The notes under the pieces: generated by a model
What the model saw: only the letters and a program-made list of their open reading frames with translations
What the model was told of the DNA's origin: nothing
The model's database searches: none
Shown here: piece after piece, positions 1 to 6,958 of the stretch
Position numbering within the stretch: the first letter of the stretch is position 1
How the letters are laid out: the number at the start of each line of letters is the position of its first letter
Assembly (NCBI GenBank): GCA_002311655.1
Contig: DBYZ01000016.1
Span: 1 to 64,000, forward strand
Reading direction: 5' to 3'
Source of the DNA: Bacteroidales bacterium UBA1173
GTDB lineage: Bacteria > Bacteroidota > Bacteroidia > Bacteroidales > F082
DNA: 64,000 nucleotides
Position numbers and translations under genes: made by a program

Positions 1-1041
1 AACCTTTTGGACAACAACGAAGCGTACTATGACCTTTACCGCCTCAATCCGAGCAACACGAGGTGGGAGAACTGGAAGGCGCATGAGGGCAATGCCGCAT
101 CAAACTTCAACTTCATCAATGGCAGGGGTTACCTTTACGCCACCAAGTATAACAGGATCGTGACCTTCACTGGCACGCTCAACATGGGCGGCGAGAAGAC
201 CATCGCAGGCCTTCCCAATGGCTACAACCTCGTGGGCAACCCGTTCTGTATTGAGGCATACGTCAACAAGCCTTATTACACATTGGATGACAACGGTGCC
301 ATCATCGTGGCTAATCCTGTCGATAAAGCAACACCCATCCAACCCTGCTATGGTGTCATTGTCAAAGTGGAAAACAACGAAGACATCGTCTTCCGCACAA
401 CGGAACCATTCACGAATTCCAATAACGGAAGTCTGGAAATGACCTTGGCCCAAACTGTCGCCACCCGCGATGGCAACGCTTTGAAGACCCTCGACAACGC
501 CATCATCACCTTCGACGAAGGCGATGAGCTCGGCAAGTTCTACTTCGGCCACCAGGATGCCAACATCTACATCCCGAAAGACGGCAACGATTACGCCATC
601 GCATATTCCGATCGAAACGGCGATATTCCATTGTATTTCAAAGCAAAGGAAACCGGAACATACATAATCACCTTCGACGGAGACGATATGAGCGGCATCA
701 AATTGATTGACAAATTCAAAAACGAGACTGTTGACCTGAGTATCGATAATGAATATTCATTCATCGGATCGTCAGCTGATAGAAGAGACCGTTTTGTGCT
801 GGTTTTTTCTTCGACAGGCTCAGAAACTGGCTCAGAGTCCGAGATATTCGCCTACCAGTACGGCAGCGACATCATCGTCGAAGGCGAAGGCGAACTTCAG
901 GTGTTCGACGCCCTTGGCAGAATGGCGCTTTCACAACGTGTGAACGGCAATGAACGCATCACGATGCCGCAAACTGGCGTTTACATCTTGAGAATAGTTG
1001 GAGATAAAATTAAGGTACAAAAGATAATAATTAATAAATAA
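1..1041 (+). CDS. T9SS-sorted secreted protein, 3' part only
   Basis: The reading frame is open at the left edge of the window, so the start lies upstream and only about 346 C-terminal residues are visible. The last ~70 residues have the form of a T9SS type A sorting domain: a LQVFDALGRM strand, then GVYILRI, and a final KVQKIIINK. This predicts export through the outer membrane and surface attachment or release. The visible body is homologous to the C-terminal half of the protein at 29727-31571 (shared DLYR, WENW/WENY, GRGYL, GNP, DYAIA and IDKF segments). The two loci also share the same kind of tiny downstream gene, 5 nt away here. The role is unknown; adhesin or surface structural protein is an inference from the class. 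Confidence 0.85.
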   Translation, partial: NLLDNNEAYYDLYRLNPSNTRWENWKAHEGNAASNFNFINGRGYLYATKYNRIVTFTGTLNMGGEKTIAGLPNGYNLVGNPFCIEAYVNKPYYTLDDNGAIIVANPVDKATPIQPCYGVIVKVENNEDIVFRTTEPFTNSNNGSLEMTLAQTVATRDGNALKTLDNAIITFDEGDELGKFYFGHQDANIYIPKDGNDYAIAYSDRNGDIPLYFKAKETGTYIITFDGDDMSGIKLIDKFKNETVDLSIDNEYSFIGSSADRRDRFVLVFSSTGSETGSESEIFAYQYGSDIIVEGEGELQVFDALGRMALSQRVNGNERITMPQTGVYILRIVGDKIKVQKIIINK

Positions 1042-1046
1042 ATATC

Positions 1047-1295
1047 ATGAAAAAGCTTTTATTATCAATCGCATTGATTTTCACATTGGGTTTTGGCGCC
1101 TATGCGCAAACAGACGTTTTCTTTACCTGGAAAGAAGCCTACGATGACTACGACAGGATATATGAAGAAAACTATGGTATTGTCTTGCCGTCGGCACATG
1201 GCAATAGCTCCGACTTTAACACGCCATTGGGCAGTGGCTTGCTTGTGCTCACAGCACTTGGTGGCGCTTATGCGTTGGCAAAACGCCGTAAATAA
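1047..1295 (+). CDS. Small secreted protein with PLGSGL C-terminal tail
   Basis: An 82-aa protein with a clear signal peptide (MKKLLLSIALIFTLGFGAYA, cleavage before QTD). It has a short acidic, aromatic middle and a C-terminus made of PLGSGLL, a hydrophobic stretch (VLTALGGAYAL) and a basic end (AKRRK). That tripartite end resembles PEP-CTERM or PID-CTERM sorting tails, in which a motif, a membrane span and a positive cluster are recognised by a membrane protease; the resemblance is inferred by eye. It follows the T9SS gene by 5 nt and is probably cotranscribed. A paralogue with the same tail lies at 31568-31819, again just behind a homologous T9SS gene. Function unknown. Confidence 0.8.
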   Translation: MKKLLLSIALIFTLGFGAYAQTDVFFTWKEAYDDYDRIYEENYGIVLPSAHGNSSDFNTPLGSGLLVLTALGGAYALAKRRK

Positions 1296-1336
1296 AAAAA
1301 GTAGAGACGCCACATTGTGACGTCTCTACTTTTTTA
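1296..1336. terminator. Bidirectional terminator, GTAGAGACG repeat copy 1
   Basis: A 9-bp stem GTAGAGACG (1301-1309) / CGTCTCTAC (1321-1329) has an inner CAC/GTG stem, an A-tract on the left and a T-tract on the right. It therefore reads as a Rho-independent terminator on both strands. It separates the convergent genes ending at 1295 and 1349. A near-identical copy lies at 54204-54234. Confidence 0.85.
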
Positions 1337-1348
1337 TGACATTTCAAA

Positions 1349-3223
1349 CTATCTGCAAACTTTTCTGATGATAGTCTTTCCAGAAGCTGTCACGCCTTTT
1401 ACAATATAAACTCCATTGCTCAAGTCATTGATATTGTTGACGTTGAGCACCTGTCCGTTCAAATTGTAAATCTCAACAATATTGACGATTTCCTCGTAAT
1501 CATTATCCTCAACAGACTGATAATTTGGAATCTCGATGATGAGATAATTCTCACCATTTGTCGTAATTGCGAAATCCGACTCGCAGTCTTCATAGACGGC
1601 AGTGAGCTTGAAGGTGTAATCGCCTGGCTCAAACTCTTGATAATATGATGTGTATTGCGCATCAATCTCAATCACTTCCTTGAGGCTTTCGCAATAGAGG
1701 TTGTAATGGAGTGGAACCGTTGCCGGAGCGGTCCATGAAAACACTGCACCGCTGCTCTGGGTGGTCTCATTGTAGAAAGCTTCGCCGTCAAAGTTGGTTG
1801 GCGCGTCGCATGGCGCTGGTGGGGTAGGAGGTGTCACTTCGCCCATCTCTCCGAGTTGTCCGATGTTCTGTCCGTAGAGACCGCCCGTGTCGCTCTTCAC
1901 CCATGCCACGATGTTCTGTCCGCCGTGGAAGCCGGTGTTATTATTTCCGCCGGTCTTGTTATAAGTGCTTGAGCTCATCTGTGTGTTCCACAATGAGTTA
2001 CCGTTCATGTCAAAGCCTTGTGCCTCAACGGTTGCCTGGCTTCCAGAGCCCAGTCCTTTGTAATACGTCACAGCGAATCCGCCGCCATATTCGAAAGCGT
2101 CGATGTTAAGACCACCGCAAGGTGTGATGCCGTTGTCAAGCACGAGGATGCCTTCGCCCCACACTCTGTCGCCGTATGATGTGATACGGTTCATGTAGAG
2201 CTTGCATTGGGTCTGTGAATACTCGTCAGTCTGTTCATAGAACACTATGAGGTCGTGACTGGCAGGGTCGACGGTGGCTGATGCGCTGATATAGAAATTA
2301 TCCGGGTCTAAAGAGTGAACCGGTATACCGTTAAGATCCATGATTGTCGACGCACCGTTTTGGTTGAAGTGGAACACGTAGGTGTTGAATGAGCCGCCTA
2401 TGCCTCCGGCATGCCAGATGTATACGTATCCGCCGCCGAGACCGTCAGGCACCACATAATGGATGTATGCGCCAGGGATAGTCACTGGCGACATAAGCTC
2501 GATATCGTCAGAAATTTGTGTGCCGTCCTTGGCATAGCCTACCACGCGGATGTCTTTCTCATAGAAATAGGTGTAAGCCCATTGTTCTTTTTCGTAGACC
2601 AGGAACACGTTTCCGTCATTGGCTGGCACCAACTGTCCGAAAGTGCATATATGTGTGTCGTCGCTGATTGTTATCGTCGGGTTGGTGGTGCCGTCGGCGT
2701 TGATATAGCAGAGGTATGAGTTTGTGTTGTTTGTGGCGAGAGCCCAGACGCCGCCGTCGTCGCCAGCGAGGAGTTCGGTGCGGGAGCCGCCAGCGCCGTT
2801 AAAGAGCGTTATACCTGCTTCACCCCAGGCAAATGTGCCGTCAGCGTTGATTTTTATCGCCACGCTGTTTTCAGCTTCTGTCGAGAAACATGATACAACG
2901 GCGTTGTCTGTCGTGGCAACCATCGCCACGCCTTGCGACCATGATGCGAGAGTGTGTTGGATGGCTGGCTGCAAACCGCTTGCATCCCATTGTGGCTCGC
3001 CTGCCGCGTTGAGACGCTGTATTTTCGGCACCCATCCGTTTGACTCGAACTGGCACCATTGCATATAAGTGTCTCCCGAGACAGGGTCGGTTGAAAGATA
3101 AATCTCACCGGCATCAGCCGAAGTGTTGGCGATGAAAGTGTTGTTAACCGGGTCATTGACCCATTGCGCATTTACAGTAAATGATACTGCCAAAGCGATG
3201 ATGAATAAGTAAAGCTTTTTCAT
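1349..3223 (-). CDS. T9SS-sorted secreted protein, paralogue A of a tandem pair
   Basis: A 624-aa protein with a signal peptide (MKKLYLFIIALAVSFTVNA, cleavage before QW). Residues ~20-460 form a repetitive beta-rich region with recurring W, GG and Y-containing blades that resembles a beta-propeller (by eye only). A fibronectin-III-like segment (about 480-570, starting PCDAPTNFDG) follows. The C-terminus is a T9SS sorting domain containing VEIYNLNGQVLN, NGVYIVKG and a final KTIIRKVCR. It lies 11 nt downstream of its paralogue (3235-5115) and is most likely cotranscribed with it. No catalytic motif was recognised. Confidence 0.85.
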   Translation of the reverse strand: MKKLYLFIIALAVSFTVNAQWVNDPVNNTFIANTSADAGEIYLSTDPVSGDTYMQWCQFESNGWVPKIQRLNAAGEPQWDASGLQPAIQHTLASWSQGVAMVATTDNAVVSCFSTEAENSVAIKINADGTFAWGEAGITLFNGAGGSRTELLAGDDGGVWALATNNTNSYLCYINADGTTNPTITISDDTHICTFGQLVPANDGNVFLVYEKEQWAYTYFYEKDIRVVGYAKDGTQISDDIELMSPVTIPGAYIHYVVPDGLGGGYVYIWHAGGIGGSFNTYVFHFNQNGASTIMDLNGIPVHSLDPDNFYISASATVDPASHDLIVFYEQTDEYSQTQCKLYMNRITSYGDRVWGEGILVLDNGITPCGGLNIDAFEYGGGFAVTYYKGLGSGSQATVEAQGFDMNGNSLWNTQMSSSTYNKTGGNNNTGFHGGQNIVAWVKSDTGGLYGQNIGQLGEMGEVTPPTPPAPCDAPTNFDGEAFYNETTQSSGAVFSWTAPATVPLHYNLYCESLKEVIEIDAQYTSYYQEFEPGDYTFKLTAVYEDCESDFAITTNGENYLIIEIPNYQSVEDNDYEEIVNIVEIYNLNGQVLNVNNINDLSNGVYIVKGVTASGKTIIRKVCR

Positions 3224-3234
3224 ATTTTTGAAAT

Positions 3235-5115
3235 TTAATTTCTGATAATTTTCTTAATAGAGGTCTTGCCTGACTCTGTTACACCTTTTATTATATATAC
3301 TCCAGAAGTCAGCTCGTTGATGCCATTAGCGATGACTCGCTGTCCGCTGATATTATAAACCTCAATAATCTCTACGATTTCCTCGAATTCTGTTTCAGAT
3401 AATGAAGTGTGATCCTGAATCTCAATAATGAGATGGTCCTCTCCGTCAGGAGTCAGGGCATAGTCTGACTCGGAAGATGCGAACTGGGCTGTGAGTTGGT
3501 ATTTGTATGTGCCTGGAGCCGGCTCGTCGAAATAAGACGTTAACTCGGCGTCAATCTGAATGACTTCTGTCGTCTCATCGGCAAGATTTTGGCGGTACAA
3601 GTTGTAATACATTTGAGTGGTAGCCGGTTCCCATGTGAGCATGGCACCGTATGAACCTGTCTCTTCATTGTATTGGCAGCTTCCTTGGAATTGATCTGGC
3701 GGGAAACAGCAGGGAACAGGTGGAACAGGTATTATGACTTCTCCCAGCTCGCCACTTTCGCCTATGTTTTGTCCGTAAAGTCCTCCGTCTTGTGCGTTGA
3801 CCCATACCACGACGTTCTGTGCACTATGGTATCCCGAAGTGTTCTCGTCAACATTCTTTGGATAGGTGCTGCTGCACATCGTGGTGCTCCAAGTCATGTT
3901 GCCGTCGTGGTCGAAGCCGTGCGCCTCGACGGTTTCACCATAAATGCCGGGAACAGCTTTGTGGTATATCACCGAGAAGCCATCGTAGAAATTGAAGGCA
4001 TCGATACGAAGGCCAAGACATTGGCTGGTGCCGTTGTCTAGCACAAGGATGCCATCGCTCCAAGGCTTCTCGCCCTCAGAGGTGATGCGATTTATCCAAA
4101 TTTTGTATTCCGATTGCGAATATGAGTCAGTTTGACGATAAACCAACAGCAAGTCGTTGTTACCATCAATGGTAGGGTAGGCGCTGATGAAATAGCTGCT
4201 CGGGTCGGGAGAGTGAACCGCTATGCCATTGAGGTCTGTGATTGTAGGCTGGCCGTTTTCATCGAAATGTGTGACGTAGATGTTATATGCTCCACCGATG
4301 CCATTGTGCCACTGAAACACGTATGCTCCGCCAAAATGATCTGGAATGGCGTAGTGGATATAGCTCATTCCCACTGTCTGTTGGCTTAACAACAGTGTCG
4401 CCGGCATTGTCAGCTCGCCGTCTTTATTGTATTTCGCTACGTAAATCTCTTTTACATAGTTGGTATAGCCTTGGATTGTCTGTTTGGCATATACGACAAA
4501 GACGCCGTCGTCGTCGGAGCGGATGAGTTTGCCGTTGGTGCATTTCTTAGTGAGGTCAGCTATTGTCGCCATCGGTCGCAAAGTGCCATCAGCGTTGACA
4601 TATTGCAAATATGATATGTCCATGTCGGTACCTAAAGCCCAGAAGCCGCCTTCGTCGTCGGCGAGAAGCTCCGAGCGACCGCCGCCAGCGCCGCCAAACA
4701 GCATCATGCCATCGGTGCCCCAAGGCGTGCTTCCGTCAGCGTTAATCTTCACCACGTAATGATGAGCGTCGGCGTTGCGGTTCATCGTTACGACAGAGCC
4801 GTCGCTCAAGGCTGCTATGGCATATCCTGGTGACCATGTGGCGAGGTTAGGCGTCGTGATGGCGATACCGTCCTCTCCCCATTGCGGGTTGCCATAGTAA
4901 TCGAGACACTGCAGTTTCTGCGACCAGCCGTTCTCCGACATACTCGTCCATTGCACAAAAATGCCATCAACATATGGATGCGAAGCTATACGTATCTCGT
5001 TGGCGCTGTTTACACAGTTGGCGATTAAGGTGTTGTTCGCAGAATCGTCAACCCACTGTGCCTTTGCACCAACAAATACTGCTAAAGCGATGAGTAATAG
5101 GTAGATTTTTTTCAT
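3235..5115 (-). CDS. T9SS-sorted secreted protein, paralogue B of a tandem pair
   Basis: A 626-aa protein colinear over its whole length with the neighbour at 1349-3223: same signal peptide type, WVDDSANNTLIANC start, IHYAIPDHFGG, ITDLNGIAVHSPDP, DGILVLDNG, GLYGQNIGE and a FN3-like segment. The T9SS C-terminal domain includes IEVYNISGQRV, SGVYIIKG and KTSIKKI. The pair looks like a tandem duplication that has diverged well beyond DNA-level identity. A strong Bacteroidota promoter lies 22 nt upstream of the start. It is probably an exported surface protein; the ligand or function cannot be told from sequence. Confidence 0.85.
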   Translation of the reverse strand: MKKIYLLLIALAVFVGAKAQWVDDSANNTLIANCVNSANEIRIASHPYVDGIFVQWTSMSENGWSQKLQCLDYYGNPQWGEDGIAITTPNLATWSPGYAIAALSDGSVVTMNRNADAHHYVVKINADGSTPWGTDGMMLFGGAGGGRSELLADDEGGFWALGTDMDISYLQYVNADGTLRPMATIADLTKKCTNGKLIRSDDDGVFVVYAKQTIQGYTNYVKEIYVAKYNKDGELTMPATLLLSQQTVGMSYIHYAIPDHFGGAYVFQWHNGIGGAYNIYVTHFDENGQPTITDLNGIAVHSPDPSSYFISAYPTIDGNNDLLLVYRQTDSYSQSEYKIWINRITSEGEKPWSDGILVLDNGTSQCLGLRIDAFNFYDGFSVIYHKAVPGIYGETVEAHGFDHDGNMTWSTTMCSSTYPKNVDENTSGYHSAQNVVVWVNAQDGGLYGQNIGESGELGEVIIPVPPVPCCFPPDQFQGSCQYNEETGSYGAMLTWEPATTQMYYNLYRQNLADETTEVIQIDAELTSYFDEPAPGTYKYQLTAQFASSESDYALTPDGEDHLIIEIQDHTSLSETEFEEIVEIIEVYNISGQRVIANGINELTSGVYIIKGVTESGKTSIKKIIRN

Positions 5116-5136
5116 ATTTTATCAGTTTTAACCTCG

Positions 5137-5167
5137 CAAAGGTACAAAATAAATATGAAAAAATCAA
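5137..5167 (-). promoter_or_regulatory. Bacteroidota sigma-ABfr-type promoter
   Basis: Read on the minus strand, the -7 element is TACCTTTG (5137-5144), matching TAnnTTTG. A TTG at 5165-5167 lies 20 nt further upstream as the -33 element. It directs transcription into the T9SS pair at 5115-1349. Confidence 0.75.
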
Positions 5168-5180
5168 GAAAAAATAAAAA

Positions 5181-5222
5181 AACGTCATTTCAAGCTTGCT
5201 TCGCTGCACCTGAAATGACGTT
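5181..5222. terminator. Terminator hairpin from a CGTCATTTC-family repeat
   Basis: A perfect 12-bp stem AACGTCATTTCA (5181-5192) / TGAAATGACGTT (5211-5222) is flanked by T-tracts on both strands. It lies ~65 nt beyond the MFS gene stop and would end that minus-strand transcript. The arm sequence and GCAGCGAAGC loop relate it to the dispersed elements at 44642-44742 and 63637-63665. Confidence 0.7.
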
Positions 5223-5224
5223 TT

Positions 5225-5289
5225 TTAGTCTTTAGTCTTTAGTCATTAGTCATTAGTCTTTAGTACTAGCGACTAACGACTAGCGACTA
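5225..5289 (-). repeat. Heptanucleotide array at the MFS gene stop codon (TAGTCnT type)
   Basis: On the minus strand the sequence runs TAG TCGCTAG TCGTTAG TCGCTAG and continues as ACTAAAG / ACTAATG heptamers, with a 7-nt period. The first TAG (5287-5289) is the stop codon of the MFS gene. The array is too short and spacerless to be a CRISPR. Confidence 0.7.
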
Positions 5290-6909
5290 TTCCTTAATGT
5301 TAGGCTCTTCCAAACCAAGGTGTTTCTTCTTGTCAACAACCTTGAGGTAGAGACCGATGAGCAATGCGGCGATGCCGAGGCATGCCAGCATGATCAAAGC
5401 CCACTTGTAATCCAATGCGAGCGGGTCGGTGACGCCTTTGTTGGTGTTGGCGAGGACCTTGCCGATGAGCAATGGGAACAGCCACAGACCGATGTTCTGG
5501 ATCCAGAAAATCAAAGCGTAAGCTGAACCGATGATCTTCTCGTCGACGAGCTTCGGCACGCTTGGCCACAAAGCTGCAGGAACGAGTGAGAATGATGCGC
5601 CTAACACCAAGATTGTCACGTAAGCCACGATGGTGCCGCCTGCTGCACTGCCCTTGAACAATGGCAGGATGAAAGCGAAGGTTAGGTGGCAGACAACCAA
5701 CAGGATGGAGCCGATCATCAACATTGAAGCGGCCTTGCCTTTGTGGTCGACGTAATTGCCGAGGATAGGTGTGATAGCCACAGCGAGGAGCGGGAACACT
5801 GCGAAGATTGTCTCAGCGGTGCCACGCATGTAACCCATGTAGCAATAAACTACGAGAGCCACGACTGCGAGACCCATCAAACCGTATTTCAAGCCTTTGT
5901 TGGTCTTGATGAAGTTGCTTGCAAATGAGCAGATGGCGACGAGCAGCATCACGATGTACTGCACGATGGTCACTGAGCTGCCACCCCAGAATGTAGTTGG
6001 GTCAGCCTCGATAAGTGTGAGGTTGCACTGAAGCATGTTCACAGCATATTTCTGGAATGGGAAGATTGCTGAATAATAAAGCACGCAGAGCAAAGCGACG
6101 AGCCAGAATCCGAGACTCGACAAGATCTTGCCGATATCGCTGACTTTGAACGGGTCGTCTTTCTCTTCTGCTTCACCTGTCTGACCGTCCAGTTTCTTGT
6201 CCATGAAGAAATAAACGACGAACATGATGAGGGCGATGCAGAGAAGCACCACGCCGAATGCCACTGAGCGGCTCACGTTGATTGATCCGCCGAGCTTTGC
6301 GAAGTAAGGTGAGAAGATCATGCAGGTGGCGACGCCAAGACGTGCCAATGCCATCTCTGAACCCATTGCAAGTGCTGTCTCACGACCTTTGAACCATTTC
6401 ACGATACCACGGCTAACGGTGATACCTGCCATCTCAGCGCCACAACCGAAGATCATGAAACCGACGGCTGCGAGTTTCGCTGATGCCGGCATGCCTCTGT
6501 AGAACGGAGAGACGCCGAGCTCCTCGAAGAGCGGGATGTAGTTGAGGTTCTCAGTGAACCATGTCTCAGCACCACTACCACCGAAGTTTTCGTGGATGGC
6601 GTAGTACTTGATCAAACCGCCGACGAGCATCACAGCGCCCGACAACACAGCGGTGAAACGAACTCCCATCTTATCGAGGATGATACCTGCGAAGATGAGG
6701 AAGAACACGAAGACGTTGAGGAACGTCTCAGAACCCTGCATGGTGCCGAATGCCAAGCTGTCCCAATCACGATGAGTCTGCATCAAGTCCTTGATAGGAG
6801 ACAAGATATCCATGAAAATGTAGGCGCAGAACATTGCCAACGCCAACAGCAGCAACGCCGTCCATCTCATGGCCGGATTGTCGCGTAATGTCTGAAATTT
6901 TTCTGTCAT
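5287..6909 (-). CDS. MFS transporter, substrate unknown
   Basis: A 540-aa integral membrane protein with about 12 hydrophobic segments, beginning WTALLLLALAMFCAYIFMDI. A charged cytoplasmic loop (about 240-255, QTGEAEEKDDPFK) sits between the two six-helix halves, and the C-terminus is basic. The topology and the GxxxDKxGxRFT motif after the second helix mark it as a major facilitator carrier of the kind common in Bacteroidota. The substrate cannot be read from the sequence. It lies 46 nt downstream of the M16 peptidase gene in the same direction, so it may be read through from it. A heptad array forms its stop codon, and a hairpin terminator follows. Confidence 0.85.
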   Translation of the reverse strand: MTEKFQTLRDNPAMRWTALLLLALAMFCAYIFMDILSPIKDLMQTHRDWDSLAFGTMQGSETFLNVFVFFLIFAGIILDKMGVRFTAVLSGAVMLVGGLIKYYAIHENFGGSGAETWFTENLNYIPLFEELGVSPFYRGMPASAKLAAVGFMIFGCGAEMAGITVSRGIVKWFKGRETALAMGSEMALARLGVATCMIFSPYFAKLGGSINVSRSVAFGVVLLCIALIMFVVYFFMDKKLDGQTGEAEEKDDPFKVSDIGKILSSLGFWLVALLCVLYYSAIFPFQKYAVNMLQCNLTLIEADPTTFWGGSSVTIVQYIVMLLVAICSFASNFIKTNKGLKYGLMGLAVVALVVYCYMGYMRGTAETIFAVFPLLAVAITPILGNYVDHKGKAASMLMIGSILLVVCHLTFAFILPLFKGSAAGGTIVAYVTILVLGASFSLVPAALWPSVPKLVDEKIIGSAYALIFWIQNIGLWLFPLLIGKVLANTNKGVTDPLALDYKWALIMLACLGIAALLIGLYLKVVDKKKHLGLEEPNIKE

Positions 6910-6932
6910 ATCATTTAATTTAAAAAATTCTA

Positions 6933-6958
6933 AACTTCAAACTCCAAACTTCAAACTA
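6933..6958 (-). repeat. Heptanucleotide array at the M16 gene stop codon (TTTGAAG type)
   Basis: On the minus strand the sequence runs TAG TTTGAAG TTTGGAG TTTGAAG TTTAG. The TAG at 6956-6958 is the stop codon of the M16 peptidase gene. Confidence 0.75.

Noticed and set aside
5225..5289. Possible CRISPR or microsatellite locus
   Set aside because: Units are 7 nt with no spacers, so it is not a CRISPR. It was kept as a heptad array because the same kind recurs at stop codons.
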